Source of the DNA: Candidatus Poribacteria bacterium
GTDB taxonomy: Bacteria > Poribacteria > WGA-4E > WGA-3G
Length of the DNA: 64,000 bases
Direction of reading: 5' to 3'
NCBI GenBank assembly: GCA_022394755.1
Contig: JAGFCA010000095.1
Span: 1-64,000, forward strand
Under the pieces are notes generated by a model. It saw nothing but the letters and a program-made list of their open reading frames with translations, was not told the origin of the DNA and searched no databases. Each line of letters opens with the position of its first letter. Position 1 is the first letter of the stretch. Positions 1 to 8,966 of this stretch are shown here, piece after piece. The translations under genes were made by a program, and so were the position numbers.

Positions 1-29
1 TTTCGCAGAAAAGTGTTATTATATCCATC

Positions 30-87
30 AGAGAACTCCTTAGTTTTTTGTTTTAGGCTAAAAATCATAATAACTAAAGGGTTCTCT
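30..87. repeat. Long inverted repeat, hairpin or terminator-like
   Basis: Bases 30-45 (AGAGAACTCCTTAGTT) pair with 72-87 (AACTAAAGGGTTCTCT), giving 16 positions with one G-U pair and one mismatch around a 26-base T/A-rich loop. The gene it belongs to lies left of the window, so it may be the terminator or end of an upstream unit. A transposon end is also possible, but no transposase is visible. Confidence 0.45.
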
Positions 88-237
88 ATTTACAAGTTTT
101 AATTATCAAACTCACGTTAACTTAAACACCAGACTAAGATATATCAGTTATGTATTAAGTATTTACTATGCGTAGGTTATGACTGGAAATTAACAAATTA
201 ATTCACTTCTATGGAGTAGAATGGGTACAGATATATT

Positions 238-253
238 TGGCACAATATTTGCA
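238..253 (+). promoter_or_regulatory. Sigma-54 (-24/-12) promoter candidate
   Basis: The sequence TGGCACAATATTTGCA matches the RpoN consensus TGGCAC-N5-TTGCA, with the invariant GG and GC dinucleotides exactly 12 bases apart. It points toward the small membrane protein gene about 380 bases downstream. An NtrC-family activator is encoded at 61379-62806; any regulatory link between the two is inference. Confidence 0.55.
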
Positions 254-275
254 CGTAATAATGTATGAGGCTATC

Positions 276-290
276 ATAGGTTAAACCTAT
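276..290. repeat. 15-base palindrome after the sigma-54 site
   Basis: ATAGGTT-A-AACCTAT is a perfect dyad located about 10 bases after the predicted sigma-54 transcription start. It could be a protein-binding site or a short RNA hairpin at the 5' end of the transcript. Confidence 0.35.
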
Positions 291-633
291 ATGGCATCCG
301 GGGAGATTCAGAATTATCTATCTTTCTATCAAGTAAGTTCTCATGTAATTTGATAACAAAAACACTTTTGTATATATTAATAATATTATGAAGAAATTCA
401 AGAATCAAACATCTAATATGTTAAAATTGCGTTTTTATGCAACCTTTTAAGTACAAAATTGTGTCTATATATAGTAAAGATGGAAATAGTTTAACCAAAA
501 CATCAACCAACTAAAATCTACTGACTTGAAAGTTAATAATTCTGAACACTTAAGACTATTACTTGTCTAAACAGTAACAAAAGAAACATAATGTAGATAA
601 TTGGAAGAAATCGGATTTTCAAGGAGAGAAGAA

Positions 634-894
634 ATGAAAGAATTTTCAATAGATAATTGGATAATCGGCGGCACTATATTCCTTATAGTACTTACACTCG
701 GATGTTATTTTTATTTTCAACATGAACTCTCAGTTTTGGATAATGATTATACTAATATTGAAACACCAGAGACAGAGAACCCGGAAAGAGGACAGGTAGA
801 ATCATCTGAACAGGTTCCGGGTAAAACGATACAATCAGATGAGACAGATAATGATAGTTCAAATATATCAGTTATAAACAGAAACATCTCATAG
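634..894 (+). CDS. Small single-pass membrane protein, unknown function
   Basis: This 86-residue protein is not recognised. One hydrophobic segment lies near residues 8-26 (WIIGGTIFLIVLTLGCYFYF), followed by a polar Glu/Asp/Ser/Thr-rich tail that would be extracytoplasmic if the N-terminus is inside. The start at 634 is preferred over an in-frame TTG at 601 because AAGGAGAG sits five bases upstream. A strong hairpin terminator follows. The upstream sigma-54-like site suggests conditional expression. The tail is low-complexity, so homology searches may be uninformative. Confidence 0.6.
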   Translation: MKEFSIDNWIIGGTIFLIVLTLGCYFYFQHELSVLDNDYTNIETPETENPERGQVESSEQVPGKTIQSDETDNDSSNISVINRNIS

Positions 895-978
895 CATCTT
901 GACTAAATTATCTTAGATTATTTATCTGACAAGAAATCCTGGATCCACAAGATATATTAATTATTTTAATTAAACAAT

Positions 979-1009
979 AAGGCACGTAAAATACGTGCCT
1001 TTCTTTATA
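979..1009 (+). terminator. Rho-independent terminator
   Basis: A perfect 10-base stem (AAGGCACGTA 979-988, TACGTGCCTT 992-1001) with a three-base loop is followed by a T-rich run. It closes the unit of the small membrane protein gene. Confidence 0.8.
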
Positions 1010-1155
1010 TGATATCGTGTAAACTTCTTCAGAATTATCTTTTGTTAATCAATGAACAATACATTTCATTCTTTACTCTGAAAAAGCTTCTTTTTTTACA
1101 GGATATATTAGTATGCGATTTCATTACGCCAATAATAAAGCAATTTAAGTGATTC

Positions 1156-1184
1156 TTGATTTTCAGTCTATATTCTGATACTAT
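1156..1184 (+). promoter_or_regulatory. Sigma-70-like promoter for the PA14 gene
   Basis: TTGATT (1156-1161) and TACTAT (1179-1184) are separated by 17 bases, about 90 bases upstream of the PA14-protein start. Both hexamers deviate from consensus. Confidence 0.4.
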
Positions 1185-1273
1185 AGTTAATATTCCACAC
1201 AACGCTAAGAATCAATCTATCAACCATTTTCATTCCTCTAATGTTCATCCTATCCATGAAAAGGTATTGAGAT

Positions 1274-2377
1274 ATGAGAATTAGAAAAGGCAATATTTCG
1301 CTTATAATCTCCTTAATAATTCATTGTATATTCATATTAATACTATCTCCATTTCTAATACAACAGTTTAATGTAACAAGTGATGATCTTTCATTAGTTA
1401 TTTTTTCTACAGTGAGTAATATTAGAAATAAACGTCAACTGATTAGAGAACCTAAACAGATTAAAGCTATACAGAATACAGATGATCGATCTATAGTAGT
1501 TGTACGTGATGTCTCTAAGAATTCACTTCGGATCCTATCTCCTAAAGCACCAATATATGATGAAGTTGCACCAGAAATAGTTACATACACAAGCTTAAAT
1601 CAATCAGATAGATTTCCACTGTCTAATGCAAGTTCTGGGGGTGTGGATAAAAATGTTGGAGCAACCATTCCTAACTATCAAAGATCGGGGCGGTCATACA
1701 AAGGTCCAGGACCTGGTAAAAAAGATAATAAGAAAGAGAGTATCTTAAGTAAGACACTATCAGAGCTATCTAATATAAATGACCTTGATTCAGTCGAGAT
1801 AAATAAAGCCTTATTAGACATTGGGTTGTTTAATAGCGATGTAATGCCGGGTCATGGTTTTATAGGTCAAGTATACACACCAGATTATCCATTATATCAG
1901 ATCCCAAAGTTCGATGAACTTACACCTATCTATACTTTTGCAACAGCCAAAATAGATGTATCTCCAAGAGACTTTACCTCTGGATTTCCTACACCGAAGA
2001 AACAGAAGATCGTTGAGAATTTTGCAATCCTTTTCAGATGTAAATTAGCATTACATACACCAGGAGTCTATACATTTGAATTATTGTCTGATGATGGAGC
2101 TAAGTTATATATTGATGGAAAATTAGTAATTGATAATGATGGTATACATGATCCGCGTAACCGTCGTCTTAGTATTAAACTTGCAGCTGGTTTTCATCCA
2201 GTTGAAATACACTATTTTCAAGGACCACGTTACCAGATTGCTTTACAATGGTTTTATACACCACCTGATCGTCCAAGACAGATTGTTCCTCCTGAAGCAA
2301 TCTTTCATCCTGAAAAGCCAGAAACGCCTCAAACAATTAGGAAACTCCGTAACCAATTGAACTCTATCAGACGATAA
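1274..2377 (+). CDS. PA14-domain protein with TonB-like N-terminal anchor
   Basis: The 367-residue product has an N-terminal basic stretch and one hydrophobic anchor (residues about 8-30), reminiscent of energy-transducer N-termini. A low-complexity linker containing a Gly/Pro patch (SYKGPGPGKKDNKK) follows. A PA14 domain occupies about residues 195-345, recognised by FELLSDDGAKLYIDGKLVID, GIHDP and the Gly-Phe-His-Pro region before the final strand. PA14 domains are beta-barrel carbohydrate-binding modules. The protein therefore probably displays a glycan-binding module in the periplasm. It lies 39 bases before the DUF4159 gene, likely the same operon. The start is the only ATG before the anchor. 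Confidence 0.75.
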   Translation: MRIRKGNISLIISLIIHCIFILILSPFLIQQFNVTSDDLSLVIFSTVSNIRNKRQLIREPKQIKAIQNTDDRSIVVVRDVSKNSLRILSPKAPIYDEVAPEIVTYTSLNQSDRFPLSNASSGGVDKNVGATIPNYQRSGRSYKGPGPGKKDNKKESILSKTLSELSNINDLDSVEINKALLDIGLFNSDVMPGHGFIGQVYTPDYPLYQIPKFDELTPIYTFATAKIDVSPRDFTSGFPTPKKQKIVENFAILFRCKLALHTPGVYTFELLSDDGAKLYIDGKLVIDNDGIHDPRNRRLSIKLAAGFHPVEIHYFQGPRYQIALQWFYTPPDRPRQIVPPEAIFHPEKPETPQTIRKLRNQLNSIRR

Positions 2378-2416
2378 TGGATATTCTTAAAAGACTACCT
2401 TGTTTATAGGCAATAG

Positions 2417-3145
2417 ATGCGTTATTTTTCACAAACAATACTTTTAATGTCTCTCTTCTCTATAATTATAGATAGTTCTGTTGCCCTTCAGCCATACGAT
2501 TTTACGTTCGTACGTTTACAATATAGAGGTAAACTCACTCAGTTGAGTAATTGGGAAGTGGACTTTCCAGCATCAGATCGTAATTTTATCTATCAGTTAC
2601 GAAAACAAACGAATTTGAATGTTGCCCCTGATGGAATAAAGATTCCTGTCTGGTCTGATAAACTATTTGAATATCCATTTGCATATATGTTAGAAGTGGG
2701 AAGTATGCGTCTTAGTAGATCTGAGGCATCAAACCTACGTGAATATCTCTTACGTGGTGGGTTTATTTTTATAGATGATTTTCATGGAGGTATGGAGTGG
2801 AAATGGTTTTATACAGAATTTAAGAAAATATTTCCTGACCGCGAACCTGTTGATATTCCTGAGGGACATCCAATTTTTAATTGCTTCTTTAAGATTCATG
2901 AGTTGATTCAGATTCCTGGTCTACGTGCTCTTTTTAATGGAAGAACTTATGAACGGACAGACGGACATCCTGCACGTTACTTAGGTGTATATGATGATAA
3001 GGGACGACTTATGATGTTAATTTGCTTTAATTCTGATCTTGGGGATGCATGGGAACATGCAGCAGAAGATTATTATCCGACTAAATATTCAAATGTTGCA
3101 TTAAAAATAGGTATCAATGCAGTCATTTATTCGCTTACACATTAG
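2417..3145 (+). CDS. DUF4159 family exported protein
   Basis: The 242-residue protein begins with a signal peptide (residues 1-23, ending near SSVA). The rest matches the DUF4159 pattern: FTFVRLQYRG near the mature N-terminus, an LREYLLRGGFIFIDDFHG block and an HPIFNCFF block. DUF4159 domains have a class-I glutamine-amidotransferase-like fold and often sit beside von Willebrand-type and MoxR-type genes, but none is present here. The biochemical activity of the family is unknown. It follows the PA14 gene closely and converges on holA with a 19-base gap. Confidence 0.8.
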   Translation: MRYFSQTILLMSLFSIIIDSSVALQPYDFTFVRLQYRGKLTQLSNWEVDFPASDRNFIYQLRKQTNLNVAPDGIKIPVWSDKLFEYPFAYMLEVGSMRLSRSEASNLREYLLRGGFIFIDDFHGGMEWKWFYTEFKKIFPDREPVDIPEGHPIFNCFFKIHELIQIPGLRALFNGRTYERTDGHPARYLGVYDDKGRLMMLICFNSDLGDAWEHAAEDYYPTKYSNVALKIGINAVIYSLTH

Positions 3146-3164
3146 AAATTAAAATATATAATGC

Positions 3165-4571
3165 TCATCTTTTCTTTTTTGATGTGCTACATATATCAAT
3201 CACTAACTGTTCAAGCAATACTTCACGATTGAAAGGTGTGGTTTTTAATTGTATTTCTACATCCAACACTTTATTCAAAGCCTCCATCAATTCAGGTAGA
3301 GTAAATGAATTGATAGATTGAAAAATCTTATAAGTAATATAGGGACTTCTTTTTAATATATTATATGTTTGTGAGGATGGAAGAAGTTCACCTAACTCTT
3401 CTGTGAGAGGCTGAAAAATTTTTGAAGTAAAATCTGGATATCGCATTTGCCGACTAATCGGTTTAATACCCTTTTTTGTAATAATTAACTTTGCTTGTAC
3501 AAAGAATCGTATGTGGTTTGCAATTGCTGCAGTAATAGGAATTGGATCTAAACCGCTTGAAATTACTTCTCGTAGGCTTTTTACCGCATGTTTTGTAGAA
3601 CGTCTACTAATGGCATCTGTGATATCGAAGATGACATCGTAGTTCGACTGTGAAACTACATTTCGTATATCAATCTCATCTATTTGTTGTTTTTCTCCAA
3701 CGAAATCGATGATTTTGTTGATTGCTTCAGAAACCAATTGCATATCACCACCCGTTCGTTTCCGTAGTTGGTCAAATGCTCTTGGAGTAATTTTCTTATC
3801 AAATGATGCCAGTTTTTCAACAACTTTTTTGTAGAGTGGATCTTTATTTAATGAGTTGCCTTTTTCATCTACATCATAAGAGACATATCTCCCTACCGCC
3901 TGAATTGCATTTACAAAACGGTTCTTATCACTAACTTCGCCCTTCACAACGAATATGAGAACACTTGATTTAGGTAATTCTCCTTGAAGCCATTCCATCA
4001 TTAAGTCAGTATTATTATCTTCGTTGTCATTATCGGAATGGTTTTCTATTTGTGAGGCGAGGTTAGGCAATCGCAGAAAAAATGAATGGATATCGTTTGA
4101 CAAGACTCCACCCTGTTTCTGTGTAATTTCTTCTATAGCACTATTATATGCTGGGTGATTATCGGCTATTTGTTGAGATGTGGTACCGAGTAATTTCGCT
4201 ATATCCGTCACACAACGTTGAATATTTTCGGATTCATGCTGCATAGCATTACGAATGATAGTTAATGGTGAGGAAGTTCTATTCTGTGATTTAAAAGCAG
4301 GAAAATTCTCAACAACAACAACTCGCCAATCCGACATCATCGGGTATAGGTCTACATGACTGAGTATTTCTCTAACAGAGACTATACTCCCATCTAAGAT
4401 AGATAAATTGAAATCCCGTGATTCAGGTGGGAGTAGTTTATCTAATATCTGTTTGAGTGTTCCTTCAATCAGGAATGTCTCAGTACCAGAGAGCAGATAA
4501 ACTGGCGCAATCTTATTGGCTTCAATCTCACGAAGGATATTGACTGATTTATTTTCAGGTTTTTGTTTCAT
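3165..4571 (-). CDS. holA: DNA polymerase III delta subunit (clamp loader)
   Basis: This is the clamp-loader subunit that opens the beta clamp. The N-terminal YLLSGTETFLIEG and C-terminal helical region, including the 'FFVQAKLI' and 'YITYKIFQ' segments, are typical of HolA. At 468 residues it is clearly longer than the usual roughly 330-350. The extra length sits between the first block (WRVVVVENFPAF) and the later WLQGELPKSSVLIFVV strand, as about 95 polar residues with an Asp/Asn/Glu run (roughly residues 97-195). It is encoded 29 bases after the FmdB-type gene. No strong ribosome-binding site is seen. Confidence 0.85.
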   Translation of the reverse strand: MKQKPENKSVNILREIEANKIAPVYLLSGTETFLIEGTLKQILDKLLPPESRDFNLSILDGSIVSVREILSHVDLYPMMSDWRVVVVENFPAFKSQNRTSSPLTIIRNAMQHESENIQRCVTDIAKLLGTTSQQIADNHPAYNSAIEEITQKQGGVLSNDIHSFFLRLPNLASQIENHSDNDNEDNNTDLMMEWLQGELPKSSVLIFVVKGEVSDKNRFVNAIQAVGRYVSYDVDEKGNSLNKDPLYKKVVEKLASFDKKITPRAFDQLRKRTGGDMQLVSEAINKIIDFVGEKQQIDEIDIRNVVSQSNYDVIFDITDAISRRSTKHAVKSLREVISSGLDPIPITAAIANHIRFFVQAKLIITKKGIKPISRQMRYPDFTSKIFQPLTEELGELLPSSQTYNILKRSPYITYKIFQSINSFTLPELMEALNKVLDVEIQLKTTPFNREVLLEQLVIDICSTSKKKR

Positions 4572-4600
4572 CAGGACAAACTGTCACTGTTAGGTATGGC

Positions 4601-4783
4601 TCAGGTTCCGGTATTTTGAGGTAATTCACTCTGACCTACAGTTGTTGAAAAACTTGATAACCGCTTTTTTGTTTTCAAAGTTCCACATTTTGGACATTTT
4701 ACATCGCTTTTTTGATCATTGGTACGTTGTAATACCTCAAAGTTATTATTACAAGAAGTACAACGGTATTCAAAGATTGGCAC
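4601..4783 (-). CDS. FmdB-family zinc-ribbon protein
   Basis: A 60-residue protein beginning MPIFEYRCTSC, with two CxxC knuckles (C8-C11 and C30-C33) that form the FmdB/CxxC_CXXC_SSSS regulatory zinc ribbon. The family is widespread, and its role is poorly defined (first proposed as a regulator of formamidase genes). The start is GTG at 4783, justified by GGAGGAG a few bases upstream. It lies between the CARDB/toroid gene and holA on the same strand. Confidence 0.85.
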   Translation of the reverse strand: MPIFEYRCTSCNNNFEVLQRTNDQKSDVKCPKCGTLKTKKRLSSFSTTVGQSELPQNTGT

Positions 4784-4825
4784 TTTCTCCTCCAGAAAAA
4801 TTCATTATTATCAATAAAGAATCTA

Positions 4826-7216
4826 TTATATAGGGCGAATTATCACTTTTACTTTTGTCCCTTTTGGGGGGATCACATCAGTATTAACACGATAGGTACG
4901 ATCATCAGTTCCACCCGGTAGAGGGTTATTAATAAGAGCATCTGGGTCACGATATACAGCTATAAGGTTGTGGTATAGTTGGGATGTGAGTTGATTGTTT
5001 TTTATTCGACCACCTGTAAAAACCCAAGGTGTTTTTTCCATCGGGTTACCAACAAATGTGTTCCATACCAGTTCTCGTGCAGTATGTACAACCACTTTAT
5101 CTTCTCGTTCCCATTCAACCCATATTTGTACTTTAGACCCTTTTGGATCGTGTGGATCTCCTTCAACATTTAGATTATGTCCTGGTTCAAGGTCTAACAT
5201 CCCCAATGCAATAAATAGATATATTGGTTCAGCGTCAAGGATGAGAATGCTTTCATGAGTCTTACCAAGCAGTCCACACCCGAAAAATTCAATAATTGTG
5301 TCTCCACTTGTTATGTTGATTTCACCTGGAAAAGTAATTTCATTTTTTTTCGTATCAAAAACAATAGTACCTAACTGAAATACCTCATCACCGATTTTCT
5401 TCGGTTCAGCCAGTTGTAGGTCCGTAGCAGAAGTAGATTTAGGAAATACCTCTACAGGTGCCGATGCTGTATTGTCTGAGATATTTAAATCATCTAAGTC
5501 AACTAATACACTAATTTGATGCTTTCCTTCTTTCTTTGGAACCCAATCAACTGTAACCACAGTTTCATCAAGGGTAGATGTCCATAGAACCTCAGTAGAC
5601 TTAACTTCAACTCCGTCGGCAGAGAACTTTACGTTTATTGTTTTATCAAGTGCAGTACCACTGTTTCTGAGAGTAGCACTGAGTCTAACAGCTTCACCGA
5701 CCCTTGGGGAAGGAGGTGAAAATCTTAGACTACTGGGGACAACACCGATATTTGCTTCTGTAGGACCTACCAATGCCCGACTTAATGTCATTACAGCAAA
5801 ACATGTAGCTAAGAAATCACTTTCAGCACCATGCCATCTTCCATCCGGCTGTTGTTCAGACACCATCATTGCAGATATTTCATTATACCAATCATGACCA
5901 GCAATCGTATCTATCTTAGGTGGTATATCGCTAAACCGTTGTAAAGAAAGTAAATAATAATATAACCAAGAATTAGACCCGGGATTACGTGTCAAAGTCC
6001 AATTATCCCGAATCCATTCAATACCATTTTGAATTTTTGTATCTTCTACAGATACACCGCATGCCCGAAGTGCCCATAAACCTGTTGCCGTCATACTTCC
6101 GTATACCCCGATTGCCCATGGTGACCCATCATCCACCAAATTGTATAGCCATCCTCCAGTGTCAGTCTGATTTCGACCTATCCATTTTTCAGCACGTTCC
6201 CAAGTCTGTTGGGGTATGTCAATGTTCCACTGTTTGGCGGCATATAGTGCATAAATTACCATATTCATGTGTGCGCCATCGGCAGTATAACCGTATCCCC
6301 ATCCACCATCATCCCTTGCATCAGCGAACTCACTTCCTTTAACAGGTAGCTGCTTTTCCACTAATTGATTTATAGCAAATTGTACACGTTCTCTATATTC
6401 AGGATTTTGAGTGGCAACCAATACTGGAATCAGTACAGCATATTGATATACAGCCAATTCATTCCAATTTTCTGCCAGTAGAAAATCAAGTCCATTCTTA
6501 ACAGATTGATCAGATGTGGTCTTGCCTGAAGCGAATAATGTTTGTAATGCTAATGAAGTTTCCTGTATACGGTCTTCCCCAAAATTCCATACAGGACCGG
6601 GAATAAAGTTTTCAGGGAGTCCTTTCAAACTTGCACCACAACTGTAACAAGATAATATAATCTGATTCTCTGCGCCACACTGCAGGCAGTTACGACTATT
6701 CTTTCCTTGACGGGATTCTATCCAAGCGACACCGCTGTCTATGGAAGCCTGAATTTGCCCTTGAGTAACATTGGGAAATATCTTTTTTCTGGCACTGATT
6801 GTGGCATGTGCTGTGTTATTAAGTATGGATTTTTCTTCAATATGTTTCTCACCCGCCGGATTAACGACAGCGTAAATCTTAGTTTCACCAGCAGGTGGTT
6901 GCCATTTCGCAGAAACACGTTTTGCCTTTCCAACTTTTAATTCCAGTATGACATCTTTACAGACAATTTGGAGAGGACTTGTATCTGGATGTCCTTCGTA
7001 TAGATCAACGACCAAGTCCTCGTTCATAGTAGGGATTGCTGTTCCAACATTCCTTACTTCCACCCAAATTATAATTTCTTCGCCCTCTATTGGGTTGTTA
7101 TTTGAGAAAGTTATACTCTTGCCAGTCACTTGAAAGTCTGGGATTTGTGCGGCGATAGGTGCAATGAATACGGTAACTACCAGCATTACACTTATCATTC
7201 CAATAATTTTTTTCAT
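4826..7216 (-). CDS. Secreted CARDB / alpha-toroid / CARDB / YdjY multidomain protein
   Basis: The 796-residue product starts with a signal peptide (MKKIIGMISVMLVVTVFIA, cleaved near AAQ). A CARDB-type beta-sandwich occupies about residues 25-145. A squalene-cyclase/prenyltransferase-like alpha-alpha toroid spans about 146-490, with repeats such as DDGGWGYGY, TDTGGWLY and QPDGRWHG. A second CARDB domain covers about 490-600. The C-terminal 200 residues match the YdjY domain (KTHESILIL, EPGH, TPWVFTGGR, NNPLPGG). A CxxC-x10-CxxC zinc knuckle is inserted early in the toroid. The ATG at 7216, with GGGAG upstream, is preferred over an earlier in-frame codon because it directly gives the signal peptide. 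Enzymatic activity is not assured. Confidence 0.8.
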   Translation of the reverse strand: MKKIIGMISVMLVVTVFIAPIAAQIPDFQVTGKSITFSNNNPIEGEEIIIWVEVRNVGTAIPTMNEDLVVDLYEGHPDTSPLQIVCKDVILELKVGKAKRVSAKWQPPAGETKIYAVVNPAGEKHIEEKSILNNTAHATISARKKIFPNVTQGQIQASIDSGVAWIESRQGKNSRNCLQCGAENQIILSCYSCGASLKGLPENFIPGPVWNFGEDRIQETSLALQTLFASGKTTSDQSVKNGLDFLLAENWNELAVYQYAVLIPVLVATQNPEYRERVQFAINQLVEKQLPVKGSEFADARDDGGWGYGYTADGAHMNMVIYALYAAKQWNIDIPQQTWERAEKWIGRNQTDTGGWLYNLVDDGSPWAIGVYGSMTATGLWALRACGVSVEDTKIQNGIEWIRDNWTLTRNPGSNSWLYYYLLSLQRFSDIPPKIDTIAGHDWYNEISAMMVSEQQPDGRWHGAESDFLATCFAVMTLSRALVGPTEANIGVVPSSLRFSPPSPRVGEAVRLSATLRNSGTALDKTINVKFSADGVEVKSTEVLWTSTLDETVVTVDWVPKKEGKHQISVLVDLDDLNISDNTASAPVEVFPKSTSATDLQLAEPKKIGDEVFQLGTIVFDTKKNEITFPGEINITSGDTIIEFFGCGLLGKTHESILILDAEPIYLFIALGMLDLEPGHNLNVEGDPHDPKGSKVQIWVEWEREDKVVVHTARELVWNTFVGNPMEKTPWVFTGGRIKNNQLTSQLYHNLIAVYRDPDALINNPLPGGTDDRTYRVNTDVIPPKGTKVKVIIRPI

Positions 7217-7307
7217 TACACATCTCCCAACCATTGTTGTAAGAGCTTAATTACACCGAAGAACGATTGTTCTAATAACTTTCAAAACTCTGAATCAATT
7301 AGAGGTA

Positions 7308-8264
7308 CTAATTTCCTTCCCAAAACCCTATAGAGACAGTTGAAGGTTGGGGAATAGCATTCTTGAATAACACCTGGCCTTTAGATGTCCATTTACTCAC
7401 CATTCCAGTAAAAGTTTCACCGAGCATATCAGCAATCCAGATACCACCATCTGCAGGTGAAAATGTCACAGCAACGATTGCCATTCCAACTTCAAACTCA
7501 GTAATTTTATTCCCAGTCGCTGATAGGTTGATTAGAGTGGAATTATTTGTAGCAACCCAAACAGTTCCGTCCTTGGGATTTACACTTGGAGAAACAGGAC
7601 TCTTAATATTATCTAACTTAACTAATTGCTGTCCAGTAGGTGAATAGCGGACAAGAGTATCATCCTGTGTATCTGCTATCCAGACGTTTCCTTGATAGTC
7701 TACGGATAATCCTCCTTTTGGTTCTTTAAGTGGAGGTGCATTTGCCAGTAAATTTCCATTTTCATCATAACGAGCGATCGGTCCTTTACCATCAGTCATC
7801 CATACACTGCCATCTTTGGGATTTACAACAACATTAAAACGACCTGAGTCCTGATTGGATGGACCATCAGGAGGAATTATCTGTGCCATTACTTGTTTCC
7901 CGTCTGCAGAGATTTTTCTTACACCATCGAGTCCTGCAATCCATGCTGTTCCATCAACTGGATTAATAGAGATTCCTGTGGGTGATTTAATCGTAGGTGT
8001 AGCATCAAATGTTCCAGCTGCAGGATCATATCTGAAAACACCTCCAGCGGAAATAGCAATCCAAACAACCCCGTTTGTAGGATTCACAGCTACAGTGCTG
8101 GCATTCTTTAAATCACCAATCACATTTGGATCGGCATTACCATTAGCATGTAATTTATAGACAATATCACCGCTACTAACTACCCAACATTCACCATTAT
8201 ATTGACCGTAACTGGTCACTACACAAATTAGGAACAGCACCGTCATCAAAACCGTTTTTTTCAT
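7308..8264 (-). CDS. Exported beta-propeller (NHL/SMP-30-like) protein
   Basis: The 318-residue protein has a signal peptide (MKKTVLMTVLFLICVVTSYG) and about six repeats of a 'VNPKDGTVW(V/I)A' pattern, each followed by a strand such as LIRYSPTG or KISADGK. This is the signature of NHL/virginiamycin-B-lyase-like propellers, which mediate ligand or protein binding in the periplasm. The gene lies 91 bases upstream of the CARDB/toroid gene and has a GAGGAAA ribosome-binding site. No lyase active-site residues could be assigned, so a binding function is more likely than catalysis. Confidence 0.7.
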   Translation of the reverse strand: MKKTVLMTVLFLICVVTSYGQYNGECWVVSSGDIVYKLHANGNADPNVIGDLKNASTVAVNPTNGVVWIAISAGGVFRYDPAAGTFDATPTIKSPTGISINPVDGTAWIAGLDGVRKISADGKQVMAQIIPPDGPSNQDSGRFNVVVNPKDGSVWMTDGKGPIARYDENGNLLANAPPLKEPKGGLSVDYQGNVWIADTQDDTLVRYSPTGQQLVKLDNIKSPVSPSVNPKDGTVWVATNNSTLINLSATGNKITEFEVGMAIVAVTFSPADGGIWIADMLGETFTGMVSKWTSKGQVLFKNAIPQPSTVSIGFWEGN

Positions 8265-8365
8265 TACTTCTGTTTCCTCATTTCACTATTTCGAAAGGTT
8301 TGACTAAGAGTTTCAACTTTATATCTTAGAGTAGATTCTACCATTTTTGTAGGTGATTTTCAAGT

Positions 8366-8411
8366 GATTTATAGGTAGAGATAGGCACCCGATTTATAGG
8401 TGGAGATCGGG
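8366..8411. repeat. Two 20-base direct repeats with a hairpin
   Basis: Units at 8366-8385 and 8391-8410 differ at 2 of 20 positions (period 25; both begin GATTTATAGGT). The second lies in a CCCGAT...ATCGGG hairpin (8388-8393 with 8406-8411). It looks like a remnant of a dispersed intergenic repeat. Confidence 0.45.
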
Positions 8412-8802
8412 ACAAATTGAGTAATAAACTCTTCTACACAAACTTTCATGATGCAATAATAATGCCAAAGGATAATGGTCTTTCTATCCTATTTCTCAAG
8501 CAATTAATTACGTTTTACTGTGAAAGTGTTTATTAAATGGACATGCTTGTGTTTATTTTAGACATCAAAAATAGACTATGGATAGATCTTAAATACTGAT
8601 GTTGCAGGAACCGTATAAACAGTGATTTTACCATTTGGTTAAGCGTAGGGACGATTCCATTCTGATTCTTACCACGCACTGTGTTTTCTTTAGATGTCAA
8701 AAAGTTGTAAGGTATGTTTGATATATACCTGATGGAAGTATTATAGCTTGAAGAAACATAATTTAACGTTAGTTTGATATATCTAATATTATTCCTTAGT
8801 GC

Positions 8803-8825
8803 GGTTAGGAATCCGGACCTACCGG
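8803..8825. repeat. Near-palindromic dispersed-repeat remnant
   Basis: CGGTTAGG (8803-8810) and CCTACCG (8819-8825) form an inverted repeat with one bulged base around AATCCGGA. A related core (GCGGTTAGAATTCC) recurs around 12952-12965, suggesting a family of short intergenic elements. Confidence 0.4.
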
Positions 8826-8901
8826 TCTGTATAACTAATATTCTTAGAAAGATGAACCTAATTCTCATATTATCAAGCTCAAGCTAATTTACCTATTTTA
8901 G

Positions 8902-8966
8902 TTGAATACCTGTACTTATCACGTTATAATTTCAACTTGAAACAAAGAAATGAAGTATAGTATACT
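8902..8966 (+). promoter_or_regulatory. Two tandem sigma-70 promoters for the efflux locus
   Basis: The first promoter is TTGAAT (8902-8907), 17 bases, TATAAT (8925-8930). The second is TTGAAA (8937-8942), 18 bases, TATACT (8961-8966). GTTGAA (8901-8906) and TTCAAC (8931-8936) form an inverted repeat flanking the first promoter, a plausible operator for a metal-sensing regulator. No such regulator gene is present in the window. Confidence 0.55.

Larger units (their letters stand above)
1..633. other. Gene-poor leader region upstream of the first small gene
   Basis: No convincing gene is visible in these 633 bases. The stretch holds a 16-base inverted repeat (30-45 with 72-87), a sigma-54-like promoter (238-253), a 15-base palindrome (276-290) and a weak sigma-70-like pair (TTGTCT 563-568, CATAAT 587-592, spacer 18) just before the small membrane protein gene. 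If the sigma-54 start is real, the leader of the small gene is about 370 bases long. Confidence 0.5.
895..1273. other. Intergenic region
   Basis: Apart from the terminator near 979-1009 and a candidate promoter at 1156-1184, nothing recognisable was seen in this stretch. Confidence 0.6.

Noticed and set aside
8533..8868. 111-codon minus-strand open frame
   Set aside because: No ribosome-binding site, no protein-like composition, and it crosses the dyad repeat at 8803-8825.
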